NCBI GenBank assembly: GCA_001689415.1
Contig: LUJM01000007.1
Location: 1 to 64,000, forward strand
DNA from: Bacteroidales bacterium M2
Lineage (GTDB): Bacteria > Bacteroidota > Bacteroidia > Bacteroidales > Muribaculaceae
Direction of reading: 5' to 3'
DNA: 64,000 bases
The position numbers and the translations under genes are program-made. Positions within the stretch are counted from its first letter, which is position 1. Every line of letters begins with the position of its first letter. Under the pieces are notes generated by a model that saw only the letters and a list, made by a program, of their open reading frames with translations, had not been told where the DNA came from and searched no databases. Shown piece after piece: positions 28,029 to 36,902 of the stretch.

Positions 28029-29983
28029 TGAAAAGAGCATACATATTACTCTCGCTGATTATAGGCCTGTTTGCAATCACTGCAAACGCCGCCCCAAACC
28101 CTGTGGAATGGTCAGCATCTATCAGCGGACCGGAAAATGGCACAGCCACACTGACAGTAACCGGCAAGATTGAAGGAGGTTGGCACATCTACGGTTTCAA
28201 CATGCCCGAAATGGAACCGGAAGCCGGTGTTCCCGATCCTACTACAATGACGTTGTCGCTTCCTGTCGGAGTTACAGTCGACGGCGACCTTGTGAAAGCC
28301 GGAGACGAAAGCATGCATTTCGATGAGTTTATGAAACTTAACCTTGCATGGTTGTCGGGTACTGTGAGCTTTACACAAAAGTTAAAAGTAGCAGAAAACG
28401 CATCAGGAACGATCAGCGGTACGGTTCGTTATATGGCATGTACCGAAGAATCATGCACCCCTCCCGCACGTTATGATTTCAATCTTAAGATAGGAAACAC
28501 CGTTGTGGCATCCAATACGGAAGCTGTAGAAACCGCCCCGCAAGAGCAATCAAATGTTTTGGCAAGCGATGCCAATCAATCACTTTGGTGGCAACCTGTT
28601 GAAGTATCTACCGGAACTGAAGCTCAGAGTTATTGGGCGATACTCCTATTTGGCTTCCTCGGCGGCCTTGTGGCCTTGATGACCCCGTGTGTATGGCCCA
28701 TGATACCGATGACGGTTAGTTTCTTCTTGAAAAAAAGCAAATCACGTAGCCGCTCGATTCGCGACGCCATTATATATGCTTTGAGTATTATCGCTATTTT
28801 CTTGATTCTCGGCATTATTCTGACTGTGCTCTTCGGTCCGGGCAAGCTCAACGAGATTGCTACCGGCGCAGTCTTCAACCTGATATTCTTTGCATTGCTG
28901 GTAGTATTTGCCATTTCGTTCTTCGGCGCGTTCGAACTCACACTTCCGTCTCGCTGGTCAAATGCCATTGATGCAAAGGCAGAGAGCACCACAGGTCTGC
29001 TCAGCATATTCTTCATGGCGTTTACTCTCGTACTGGTATCATTCTCATGTACAGGCCCGATTATCGGTACACTCCTTGTAGAAGCATTCTCTCAGAGCAA
29101 CCTCATGGGTCCGCTCTTGGGCATGGGTGGATTCGCACTCGGCCTTGCACTGCCCTTCGGTCTGTTTGCGTTCTTCCCCTCGATGCTTAAAGAGCTGCCT
29201 CGCTCGGGTTCATGGCTCAACACCGTAAAAGTAGTACTTGGCTTTATCGAACTTATACTCTCGCTCAAGTTCTTGTCGGTAGCCGATCTTGCTTATGGCT
29301 GGCATATCCTTGACCGCGAAGTATTCCTGTCGATTTGGATTATCCTATTTATCCTTCTCGGCCTGTACCTCCTTGGCAATTTGCGTTTCAGCCACGACGC
29401 CCCGGTTGAGCATACATCTGTCGGCCGTTTCTTTATGGCTGTCGCGTCGCTGTCGTTTGCAGTATACCTCGTCCCCGGCCTTTGGGGTGCGCCGTTGAAG
29501 GCTGTGAGCGCATTCGCGCCACCGCTGTACACCCAGGACTTCAATCTCTACGGTGGCACTTTCGAGGAATTTGATGATTACGACAAGGGTATGGCATATG
29601 CCAAACAGCACGGCAAACCCGTATTACTTGACTTCTCGGGATATGCATGTGTCAACTGCCGCAAAATGGAAGGTGCAGTCTTCGACACACCCACTGTGCG
29701 TGGCATTATCAGCAAGGATTATGTAATGATTAAGCTCATGGTCGATGACAAGGCCGACCTTGCCGAACCCATGACCGTGGTTGAAGAAGGAAAAACTATC
29801 AAGCTGACTACCGTCGGCGAAAAATGGGCTTACCTGCAGAGGTATAAGTTTGGCATTAATTCGCAGCCATACTACATACTGCTTGACAACGAAGGCAAGC
29901 CGCTATCGCAACCCCGCGTTTACAATGAAAACGTATCCGAATTCGTAGCATGGCTCGAAGAAGGGGTTGAAAAATACAAATAA
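28028..29983 (+). CDS. dsbD: Thiol:disulfide interchange protein DsbD
   Basis: A 651-aa inner-membrane reductase that passes electrons from cytoplasmic thioredoxin to the periplasm. Order of parts: signal peptide; alpha domain with YMACTEESCTPP (redox cysteines); an eight-helix core in which TPCVWPMIPM (about residue 218) and SFSCTGPIIG (about 339) hold the two membrane cysteines; and a C-terminal thioredoxin-like domain with CVNCRKME (about 541-548). All three redox pairs are intact. It supports cytochrome c maturation and disulfide isomerisation. It is preceded by a duplicate of its own alpha domain and followed by a hairpin. Confidence 0.96.
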   Translation: MKRAYILLSLIIGLFAITANAAPNPVEWSASISGPENGTATLTVTGKIEGGWHIYGFNMPEMEPEAGVPDPTTMTLSLPVGVTVDGDLVKAGDESMHFDEFMKLNLAWLSGTVSFTQKLKVAENASGTISGTVRYMACTEESCTPPARYDFNLKIGNTVVASNTEAVETAPQEQSNVLASDANQSLWWQPVEVSTGTEAQSYWAILLFGFLGGLVALMTPCVWPMIPMTVSFFLKKSKSRSRSIRDAIIYALSIIAIFLILGIILTVLFGPGKLNEIATGAVFNLIFFALLVVFAISFFGAFELTLPSRWSNAIDAKAESTTGLLSIFFMAFTLVLVSFSCTGPIIGTLLVEAFSQSNLMGPLLGMGGFALGLALPFGLFAFFPSMLKELPRSGSWLNTVKVVLGFIELILSLKFLSVADLAYGWHILDREVFLSIWIILFILLGLYLLGNLRFSHDAPVEHTSVGRFFMAVASLSFAVYLVPGLWGAPLKAVSAFAPPLYTQDFNLYGGTFEEFDDYDKGMAYAKQHGKPVLLDFSGYACVNCRKMEGAVFDTPTVRGIISKDYVMIKLMVDDKADLAEPMTVVEEGKTIKLTTVGEKWAYLQRYKFGINSQPYYILLDNEGKPLSQPRVYNENVSEFVAWLEEGVEKYK

Positions 29984-29984
29984 T

Positions 29985-30013
29985 GATATGGCCGCCTTTT
30001 CGGTGGCCATATC
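29985..30013 (+). terminator. Hairpin after dsbD, weak terminator candidate
   Basis: Arms GATATGGCC (29985-29993) and GGCCATATC (30005-30013) are perfect complements. No T run follows, so it could terminate weakly or only stabilise the 3' end. Confidence 0.45.
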
Positions 30014-30043
30014 ACCTATATCAATCGTACACCCAATCATAAA

Positions 30044-30829
30044 ATGGCAAAACAAGAACAACTTGAGGCATTAGGCCGCCTCATTGACACACTCGATATA
30101 TTACGCGTCAAATGCCCCTGGGACGCAAAGCAAACCAATGAAAGCCTTCGTCCAAACACGATTGAAGAAGTATACGAACTTGCCCAGGCCTTGCTTGACA
30201 ATAATATCAACGATATCAAAAAAGAGCTTGGCGACGTTTTGCTTCATGTGCTGTTTTACTCAAAAATCGGCGCCGAAAACGGTCAGTTCGATATAGCCGA
30301 TGTTGCTGATGCGATAAATAACAAACTTATTTTCCGTCACCCTCATGTATTCGGCAATGTGCAGGCTGAAACGCCCGAGCAGGTAGCACAAAACTGGGAA
30401 CAAATCAAGCTTAAGGAAAAAGACGGCAACCGCTCGGTTCTCGCCGGAGTGCCCGCTGCCCTGCCCTCGCTGGTTAAAGCTTTCAGAATTCAGGAAAAAG
30501 CAGCAAACGTAGGCTTTGACTGGGAAACACCCGAACAGGTATGGGACAAGGTTGCCGAGGAGACAAACGAAGTTCACGAAGCTATCAAATCAGGCAAAAG
30601 CGAAGATATCGAATCGGAATTCGGCGATCTTTTCTTCAGCCTCGTAAATGCTGCCCGTCTTTATAATATAAACCCGGTCAACGCTCTCGAGCGTACCAAC
30701 CGCAAATTTATAGCAAGATTCAACTGGCTTGAGGAACGCACTAAAGAGCAAGGCAAGAACCTCAAAGACCTGACTCTTGCCGAGATGGACGAACTGTGGA
30801 ACCAAGCAAAGGAAGCGCTTAATATATAA
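30044..30829 (+). CDS. mazG: Nucleoside triphosphate pyrophosphohydrolase MazG
   Basis: A 261-aa protein with two tandem MazG folds. The first carries EEVYEL followed by ELGDVLLHVLFYS (metal-binding E...EE/D pattern); the second carries EETNEVHEAI followed by ESEFGDLFFSLVN. It hydrolyses NTPs or dNTPs to monophosphates and pyrophosphate, a house-cleaning and ppGpp-linked role in the cytoplasm. Its stop codon overlaps the topB start (TAATG at 30827-30831), so translation is coupled. Length matches the two-domain Escherichia coli type. Confidence 0.95.
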   Translation: MAKQEQLEALGRLIDTLDILRVKCPWDAKQTNESLRPNTIEEVYELAQALLDNNINDIKKELGDVLLHVLFYSKIGAENGQFDIADVADAINNKLIFRHPHVFGNVQAETPEQVAQNWEQIKLKEKDGNRSVLAGVPAALPSLVKAFRIQEKAANVGFDWETPEQVWDKVAEETNEVHEAIKSGKSEDIESEFGDLFFSLVNAARLYNINPVNALERTNRKFIARFNWLEERTKEQGKNLKDLTLAEMDELWNQAKEALNI

Positions 30830-32865
30830 TGAAGCTCTGCATAACAGAGAAACCGAGTGTGGCCCGGGATATTGCTAATATCCTGGGAGCTAACGAACGT
30901 CACGACGGTTACTACGAAGGCAACGGTTACCGGGTAACATGGACTCTCGGCCACTTGTGTTGTCTTTATGAACCCGATGACTACTCTCCACGCTGGAAGC
31001 GCTGGTGTCTCTCCGAGTTACCAATGCTCCCGGCGAAATTCGATATAAAGGTAATAAAAGATCCGGGAATCGAACGCCAGTTCGGTATCGTTGAACATCT
31101 GATCGGCGAAGCTACCGAGATTATAAACTGCGGTGATGCCGGGCAGGAAGGTGAACTGATACAGCGTTGGGTTATGAAAAAGGCCAATGCTGCATGCCCG
31201 GTAGAACGTCTTTGGATATCATCACTGACCGACGAATCTATACGCGAAGGATTCGGCCAGCTTAAACCTCAGGAGCAATACGACAGTCTGTTCTTTGCCG
31301 GTCTTTCGCGAGCTATCGGCGACTGGATTCTCGGTATGAATGCCACAAGACTCTACACCCTCAAGTATGGCGGGCGAGGCCAGGTATTATCTATCGGTCG
31401 TGTGCAGACCCCAACCTTGGCTTTGATTGTAAAACGACAGCAGGAAATCGAGACATTCGTGCCTAAGGATTCTTGGGAACTACACACCATGTACCGGGAT
31501 GTAAACTTTACATCGACCGGCGAACGATTCGAAACCGAAGCCCCCGGACTCGAAACAGTCGCCAGGATTGAGCCGTTGCCGTTTACAATAACATCAGTAA
31601 CAAAGAAAATGGGTCGCGAATCAGCACCAAGGCTTTTTGACCTAACCTCGCTGCAGGTAGAGTGCAATAAGCGATTTGGCTGGACAGCCGACCAGACCCT
31701 CCGACTGATACAGAGTCTTTACGAAAAGAAACTGACCACATATCCTCGTGTAGATACCACATACCTAAGCGACGATATCTATCCCAAGATTGGACCTACG
31801 CTCAAAAAAATGACACCGTATGCCAATCTGACCGAGCCTATCCTCGCTGCCCCGATTGCGAAAAACAAGAAGGTTTTCGACAACTCCAAAGTCACAGACC
31901 ACCATGCGATTATACCGACCGGTCAGTATCCGTCAGGTATCGAAGGCGACGAAAAAAAGTTGTACCACTTGGTTGCCATGCGCTTCATCGGAGTATTTTA
32001 CCCTGATTGCCGTTTCGAGGCAACGACTGTTCTTGGACGAAGCGACGACTGCGAATTCAAGGCCACCGGCAAGGTGATTGTCGAACCGGGATGGAGAGTG
32101 CTGCTGCCTGCCAAATCCGATAACAACGACGACAAGCAAGACGAGAATGATGCCGTTCTGCCGGTATTTACCGAAGGTGAAAGCGGTCCGCACAAGCCAT
32201 TTCTTGCAAAAAAGACAAGCCAGCCGCCAAAACCGTATACCGAGGGCACACTGCTTAGGGCTATGGAGACTGCCGGAAGAACCGTCGACAGCGAAGAACT
32301 GCGCGAGGCTATGAAAGACAACGGCATAGGCCGCCCGTCAACTCGTGCTGCCATTATCGAGACATTGTTCAAACGCGGATACATACGTCGCGAGCGCAAG
32401 AATCTTGTTGCCACACAAGCAGGCATCGACCTGATAGGAACTATCAATGAAGAATTGCTGAAATCAGCCAAACTCACAGGTCTGTGGGAAAACAAGCTCC
32501 GCCGAATCGAAAGCGGCTCTTACTCTCCGGCAAGTTTCGTGCGGGAAATCAGCGACATGATGCGACAGATTGTGATTAATGTCCTCAGCGACAACAGTAA
32601 CCTGAGAATCGAGGCACAGTCGCAGGCTACCAAAACCAAGGCCACTGCCGAGGAAAAGCCCAAGAAGCCTCGTGCTCCGAGGATAAAGAGTATTGCAGAG
32701 ATTGTATGTCCCATTTGCGGCCAAGGCCACATCGTAAAAGGGCGTACCGCCTATGGATGCAGTAACTTCGCAAACGGTTGCACATTCCGTATTCCATTCG
32801 ACGACTGCCCTGCCGACGCAACTCCGGGGCAGGTAAACAAAGCTGTAAAGAAACAATCTAAATAA
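30829..32865 (+). CDS. topB: DNA topoisomerase III (type IA)
   Basis: A 678-aa type IA enzyme. The TOPRIM domain begins MKLCITEKPSVARDIA and contains NCGDAGQEGELI; the catalytic tyrosine region is TTYPRVDTTYLSDD (about residues 304-317). Lys/Ala-rich linker sequence leads to one C-terminal zinc ribbon (CPICGQGHIVKGRTAYGC, about 625-642). It relaxes and decatenates single-stranded DNA crossings. Bacteroides also carries topB-like genes on mobile elements, but the neighbours here (mazG, gluQ) look chromosomal. Confidence 0.95.
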   Translation: MKLCITEKPSVARDIANILGANERHDGYYEGNGYRVTWTLGHLCCLYEPDDYSPRWKRWCLSELPMLPAKFDIKVIKDPGIERQFGIVEHLIGEATEIINCGDAGQEGELIQRWVMKKANAACPVERLWISSLTDESIREGFGQLKPQEQYDSLFFAGLSRAIGDWILGMNATRLYTLKYGGRGQVLSIGRVQTPTLALIVKRQQEIETFVPKDSWELHTMYRDVNFTSTGERFETEAPGLETVARIEPLPFTITSVTKKMGRESAPRLFDLTSLQVECNKRFGWTADQTLRLIQSLYEKKLTTYPRVDTTYLSDDIYPKIGPTLKKMTPYANLTEPILAAPIAKNKKVFDNSKVTDHHAIIPTGQYPSGIEGDEKKLYHLVAMRFIGVFYPDCRFEATTVLGRSDDCEFKATGKVIVEPGWRVLLPAKSDNNDDKQDENDAVLPVFTEGESGPHKPFLAKKTSQPPKPYTEGTLLRAMETAGRTVDSEELREAMKDNGIGRPSTRAAIIETLFKRGYIRRERKNLVATQAGIDLIGTINEELLKSAKLTGLWENKLRRIESGSYSPASFVREISDMMRQIVINVLSDNSNLRIEAQSQATKTKATAEEKPKKPRAPRIKSIAEIVCPICGQGHIVKGRTAYGCSNFANGCTFRIPFDDCPADATPGQVNKAVKKQSK

Positions 32866-32872
32866 CATCGAT

Positions 32873-33007
32873 ATGGGCTCGGTTATACAATGGATTATCG
32901 TTGGCATTATAGTCGGTGGGGCGATAGTATATTTCGCAACACGAAAAAAAGATAGTGGTTGCAGCGGATGTCCGCTTGATGAAACATGTAAAAAACGCCG
33001 CAGATGA
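32873..33007 (+). CDS. FeoB-associated-type Cys-rich membrane peptide, 44 aa
   Basis: This gene is too short for ordinary ORF cut-offs. ATG at 32873 gives MGSVIQWIIVGIIVGGAIVY, one transmembrane helix, then KKDSGCSGCPLDETCKKRRR. The CxxC pair plus a third Cys, following a single helix, is the pattern of FeoB-associated Cys-rich membrane proteins that usually sit next to the iron transporter FeoB. No feoB is nearby, so a metal-related role is inference. It overlaps the gluQ start codon by 4 nt (ATGA), and topB ends 7 nt upstream, so it is probably co-expressed with both. Confidence 0.7.
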   Translation: MGSVIQWIIVGIIVGGAIVYFATRKKDSGCSGCPLDETCKKRRR

Positions 33008-33939
33008 GTACTGTTATAGGTAGGTTTGCTCCTTCGCCGACAGGTCGCATGCACCTTGGCAATGTATTTTCCGCACTGATGTCGTGGCTCTCTGTCCGCA
33101 GCAGGGGCGGTCGCTGGATTCTCAGGATTGAAGATCTCGACCCTCAACGATCTAAAATCCAATACGCACAGCAACTCGAAGAAGATTTGCTATGGCTCGG
33201 TCTTGAGTGGGACGAAGGTGGTATTGACGGAAAGGGCCTGGCGGCTCCATACATGCAAAGCAAGCGCGGTGAAATCTACCAAAAGGCTCTCGAAAAACTC
33301 AAGGCGACCGGATATACCTACCCTTGCTTTTGTACCAGAGCCGATATTATGGCGACTCAAGCTCCGCATCAGACCGACGGACGAATTATCTATGCGGGCA
33401 CGTGCAGGCCAAAGTCACTACCAAGCAAGGCCGAAGAACCGGTGAGGGCGCACTCTACCCGTATCTTTGTACCCGACATCGATATCTGTTTTGAGGACCG
33501 AGTATTCGGATATCAGAGCGTGAACCTTGCCAAGCATTGTGGCGACTTCGTGCTAAGGCGGGCCGACGGAGCTTGGGCATACCAGTTGGCGGTAGTTATT
33601 GATGATGCCGCAATGGGTGTAACTGAGGTTGTACGCGGTTGTGACCTGCTCCTTTCCGCTGCTCAACAGATATACCTTTATAATATGTTGGGACTCACGC
33701 CTCCGGAATTCGCCCATCTGCCACTGATATGCAATAACGATGGTTTACGATTATCCAAACGCGACAAAGGGCTCGATATGGAACACCTGAGACAGACACA
33801 TACGCCACAAGAGATAATCGGACAGCTTGCTTATACTGCAGGTATCATAGCCCGGCCAACACCCATTTCCGCAAAAGAACTTGCGGGTATATTTGACTGG
33901 TCAAATATACCCGCAAGCGAACGAATTGTTTGTCAATAA
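33004..33939 (+). CDS. gluQ: Glutamyl-Q tRNA(Asp) synthetase
   Basis: A 311-aa truncated GluRS paralogue. The HIGH-like motif (APSPTGRMHLGN) and the KMSKS-like LSKRDK are present. The zinc site that separates this family from GluRS is visible as CFC (about residues 106-108) and YAGTC. The anticodon-binding domain of true GluRS is absent, as expected. The enzyme attaches glutamate to the queuosine base of tRNA(Asp), a tRNA modification. A perfect palindrome lies inside its last 20 codons. Confidence 0.92.
   Translation: MSTVIGRFAPSPTGRMHLGNVFSALMSWLSVRSRGGRWILRIEDLDPQRSKIQYAQQLEEDLLWLGLEWDEGGIDGKGLAAPYMQSKRGEIYQKALEKLKATGYTYPCFCTRADIMATQAPHQTDGRIIYAGTCRPKSLPSKAEEPVRAHSTRIFVPDIDICFEDRVFGYQSVNLAKHCGDFVLRRADGAWAYQLAVVIDDAAMGVTEVVRGCDLLLSAAQQIYLYNMLGLTPPEFAHLPLICNNDGLRLSKRDKGLDMEHLRQTHTPQEIIGQLAYTAGIIARPTPISAKELAGIFDWSNIPASERIVCQ
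33880..33917. repeat. Perfect 38-bp palindromic hairpin inside the 3' end of gluQ
   Basis: Arms of 18 nt (33880-33897 and 33900-33917) are perfectly complementary around a TG spacer. It lies within the gluQ coding sequence, 22 nt before its stop codon, and between two convergent genes. It probably folds as a bidirectional transcription-blocking or 3'-end-stabilising hairpin, although no T run follows closely. Confidence 0.6.
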
Positions 33940-33951
33940 TATAGCCGAATT

Positions 33952-35175
33952 CTATCCTTCGCTTAACAATATGCCCGACAAGTTAACTCTCGACATCAGG
34001 GCATTCCACGAACTCACATTCATATTGAACGTCAACCGCGGAAATTTGATAACCCTTCCAATAATTTTCATATAAGTATATACCCGGTCTCTGAGGGTAT
34101 GGAATTGCACCCCTTTATACATCTCCTTGACCGGGAAAATATATGTGTCGCTCATACTTTCGTACTTACGTATTATCTGCATTGCCCGCGAATCGATAGG
34201 TATAGCTTTTTCCAATCCTTTAGAGCGCCGACGGTATACAAGCATATCACCCGACAAATTAGACTTGGTAAGATTCACAATATCAACCAGCTCCATACCC
34301 CGGCAATAGAAGCCGAACATAAACATATCTCGAGCCAAGTCTATATCCGTATTGCTCGAAAAATCTGTCTCGGCCATCGTCCTGAGCAAAGCTGAATCGA
34401 GTGATACCCTGTCATATGTATTGACAGCGAAATTGACTTTGGTATTCAAGCCCTTGAACCATTCTTCATTATCGCCTATTAGGCCACAATCTTTTGCATG
34501 ATTCAATAAACTACGAAATGTCCTGAGATAGAATGACTGGGTACTATCGGCAAGCCCGCAAGCTTTCAACCATTGTGAATAGCTGTGTATCAATTCCTTA
34601 TTTACCTTTTCGAATGACAAGGAACTGTCCGTGCAAAAATCTAAAAGGCTGTGTTGCAAACTTATATATGACCGAGACATACTAACCCGTCCTTGACTTT
34701 TTAGATTCTTTGACATCCGATTGATAAAATCAAACACATTGTCGCAATCGGATTCTTCGGCATCAGGATAGACAAATTTGAAATCCGACTTAAATTCCCG
34801 ACCAACTGCGATAAGATCACCACGATACGGACGGTTTTCTTTTGAATCTAAAACAACAGATTTCATGCTTTCATCTCCTTCGATAGCTTTGCGATAGTCT
34901 GATACTACGTCGTCCACCGAGTAAGCAATCCCCTTATTATGTCTGTTTTCTATCACATTGCACAGCATTCGTATCGAAGCAAGCAACTCTCCACGGCGTT
35001 CTTCAATCACACCGGCTGTCATGCCGACAACATCAGTCGTAATTTTTCGCTCTATCCGTTGCTTCTCACCGACAGTGTTAGTAAACACTTCAAATATTCT
35101 AAGAAACACGACTCCGGGTTGATCGGGACGATGTTTACTCCTTGATTTTCTGAATTGTGCTGATATTTGAAACAT
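33952..35175 (-). CDS. Degenerate tyrosine recombinase (integrase family) at the capsule locus end
   Basis: About 407 aa starting at 35175. The N-terminal part (KHRPDQPGVVFLRIFEVF) matches the arm-binding region of Bacteroidales Tsr-type recombinases, then a SAM-like core-binding domain (about residues 150-235) and the start of the catalytic domain with FYCRGMELVDIV (first Arg) and YRRRSKG (Lys). The HxxR box and the final LGH...Y are missing: the place where they belong reads LTFNMNVSSWNALMSRVNLS, and the protein stops 10 residues later. The catalytic Arg, His and nucleophilic Tyr are therefore not visible, and activity is unlikely. Such genes usually flip capsule promoters; this copy looks like a remnant. 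Confidence 0.7.
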   Translation of the reverse strand: MFQISAQFRKSRSKHRPDQPGVVFLRIFEVFTNTVGEKQRIERKITTDVVGMTAGVIEERRGELLASIRMLCNVIENRHNKGIAYSVDDVVSDYRKAIEGDESMKSVVLDSKENRPYRGDLIAVGREFKSDFKFVYPDAEESDCDNVFDFINRMSKNLKSQGRVSMSRSYISLQHSLLDFCTDSSLSFEKVNKELIHSYSQWLKACGLADSTQSFYLRTFRSLLNHAKDCGLIGDNEEWFKGLNTKVNFAVNTYDRVSLDSALLRTMAETDFSSNTDIDLARDMFMFGFYCRGMELVDIVNLTKSNLSGDMLVYRRRSKGLEKAIPIDSRAMQIIRKYESMSDTYIFPVKEMYKGVQFHTLRDRVYTYMKIIGRVIKFPRLTFNMNVSSWNALMSRVNLSGILLSEG

Positions 35176-35194
35176 AATATCGCTACAGACAGAA

Positions 35195-35245
35195 ACAGAT
35201 TGCAAAATAATCCATACCTATATGTATGGACTATCTGCAATCTGT
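35195..35245. other. Nested inverted repeat between the capsule operon and the integrase
   Basis: Outer arms ACAGATTGCA (35195-35204) and TGCAATCTGT (35236-35245) enclose inner arms CCATAC (35212-35217) and GTATGG (35224-35229). It follows the last capsule gene and precedes the recombinase start, so it may be a terminator-like element or a recombinase arm site. Confidence 0.45.
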
Positions 35246-35269
35246 CTTTAGTATCTTTTTATCAACGAA

Positions 35270-36511
35270 CTATTTTTCGATAGCTGCTTTGATTTGATCT
35301 ACGATGTAGCGGACCTGGTCGTCGGTCACCCAGGGGCCTGCCGGGAGGCAGATGCCGGTGGCAAAGAGGGCTTCGCTTACGCCGTTGGTGTAGGCGGGAG
35401 CGTTTTTATAGACCGGCTGCTTGTGCATGGGCTTCCATAGTGGACGCGATTCGATGTTGGCAGCGTCGAGGGCCATGCGCAGAGCCTCCACGTTGTCATT
35501 GGGCTGGCAGTCGGTAACAGCCACCGAGGCTGCGTGTGTTACACCGGCTGCTCCGCCTACAGCGCCGGTAATTACCTGCTTGTAAGCCAATTCTTGATTC
35601 TTAATCTTGAGATTGGGATCGAGAGTTGCCGTGCAAAGCCAGAAGTTAGAGTCGTACTCCGGTCCGGGATTAGTGTGCATAGTAATACCCTCCACATCCT
35701 TGAGAAGTTCCTCATACAAGGCCTGCACGTGTTTGTGATGCGCTATGTGTTCGTCAAGAACTGTCATCTGCGCCCTGCCGATGCACGCCGAGATATTGGA
35801 TAGACGATAGTTATATCCCACAACCTCGTGCTGGTAGTATGGGTATGATTCGCGGGCTTGCGTCGCGTACCACATTATTTCTTTTCTCGCCTCGGAATCT
35901 GGGCAAATTAAAGCTCCGCCACCCGAGGTAGTTATCATCTTATTGCCGTTAAATGACAGCACGCCATAGCGTCCAAACGTGCCGAGAACCTGGCGATTAT
36001 AACGAGATCCGAATCCTTCGGCGGCATCTTCGATTACGGGAATCCCATATTTGTCGGCCACCTTCAGAATATCGTTAATGCGATACGGCATGCCGTAGAG
36101 TGCCACGAGAATAATCGCCTTGGGCTTGCGTCCGGTCTTGTCGATACGGTCTAAAATTGCTTGTTCGAGCAGCTCGGGATCCATGTTCCACGAGTCCTTC
36201 TCTGAATCCACAAAGACAGGTTTTGCTCCAAGATATGCTATCGGATTTGTGGACGCGCAAAAGGTAAAGGACTGTACGACAACCTCGTCGCCAGGCTCGA
36301 CACCGCATGCAATCAAGGCGAGGTGGATAGCCGCAGTGCCAGAAACAAGCGATGCGACCTTTTTACCCTCCCCTACAAATTGCTCCAATTCATGTTCGAA
36401 CGCGTCACAATCCGGGCCAAGGGGCACAGCCCAGTCCTCGGCAAGCGCCGCCTTGATAAAGTCAATCTCACGCCCGCACATCTTGGGCTTGCAAAGGAGG
36501 ATGCGTTCCAT
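35270..36511 (-). CDS. DegT/DnrJ/EryC1/StrS aminotransferase, EpsN/PglE-like
   Basis: A 413-aa PLP-dependent sugar aminotransferase. Landmarks are the start MERILLCKPKMCGREIDFIK, SGTAAIHLAL, the PLP Asp in VIEDAAEGFGSRY, and the Schiff-base lysine in FNGNKMITTSGGG. EpsN and PglE of this type transfer an amino group to C4 of UDP-4-keto-6-deoxy-GlcNAc. No dedicated dehydratase or PglD acetyltransferase is next to it, so the exact amino sugar is unknown. It is the last gene of the capsule operon. A second copy starts outside the right edge of the window and is almost identical over its last 300 residues. Confidence 0.88.
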   Translation of the reverse strand: MERILLCKPKMCGREIDFIKAALAEDWAVPLGPDCDAFEHELEQFVGEGKKVASLVSGTAAIHLALIACGVEPGDEVVVQSFTFCASTNPIAYLGAKPVFVDSEKDSWNMDPELLEQAILDRIDKTGRKPKAIILVALYGMPYRINDILKVADKYGIPVIEDAAEGFGSRYNRQVLGTFGRYGVLSFNGNKMITTSGGGALICPDSEARKEIMWYATQARESYPYYQHEVVGYNYRLSNISACIGRAQMTVLDEHIAHHKHVQALYEELLKDVEGITMHTNPGPEYDSNFWLCTATLDPNLKIKNQELAYKQVITGAVGGAAGVTHAASVAVTDCQPNDNVEALRMALDAANIESRPLWKPMHKQPVYKNAPAYTNGVSEALFATGICLPAGPWVTDDQVRYIVDQIKAAIEK

Positions 36512-36512
36512 A

Positions 36513-36902
36513 TCAGTCCAAAATATCTTCCGGTTCGAGAGGGGTGTAAGGGCCGTCTTTTACTTCAAAGATAGCCGACGGTTCGATTACCTCGATTGTG
36601 TGCCACTGGCCTGCAGGAATCTGTACGCCGTAGTTACCAAGTGCCGGATCGAGAAGGAATCGTTCGGTCTGTCCGCCCATGTCGTTATAGAACACCACGA
36701 ACATCTTGCCTCGGAGCAGGACATAGGTTTCTGCCGTGTGGCGGTGACGATGAATCGGGAGAATCGTGCTCGGCAGCAGTACGTTGATCAATCTTTGGGC
36801 CTTTGCATCAAGGCTGTCATGGAGATTGAAGTTCATTCGCAGGCGAGGACTCTCCGCCGCCTTCCTTGTTACTTCGTCAAGGACTTTGTCGTCGATTATC
36901 AT
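36513..36902 (-). CDS. wbuC: WbuC-family cupin protein
   Basis: A 129-aa single-domain cupin. The metal-binding cupin motif 1 is HRHRHTAETYVLLRG (about residues 51-65) and motif 2 is PAGQWHTIEV (about 96-105). WbuC was named in O-antigen clusters next to WbuB and the fnl genes, as it is here; its reaction is not established. It lies 1 nt upstream of the aminotransferase and overlaps the WecA-like gene by 4 nt. Full length. Confidence 0.85.
   Translation of the reverse strand: MIIDDKVLDEVTRKAAESPRLRMNFNLHDSLDAKAQRLINVLLPSTILPIHRHRHTAETYVLLRGKMFVVFYNDMGGQTERFLLDPALGNYGVQIPAGQWHTIEVIEPSAIFEVKDGPYTPLEPEDILD

Noticed and set aside
32464..33174. A 236-codon minus-strand frame over topB and gluQ
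   Set aside because: It is antisense to three well-supported genes.
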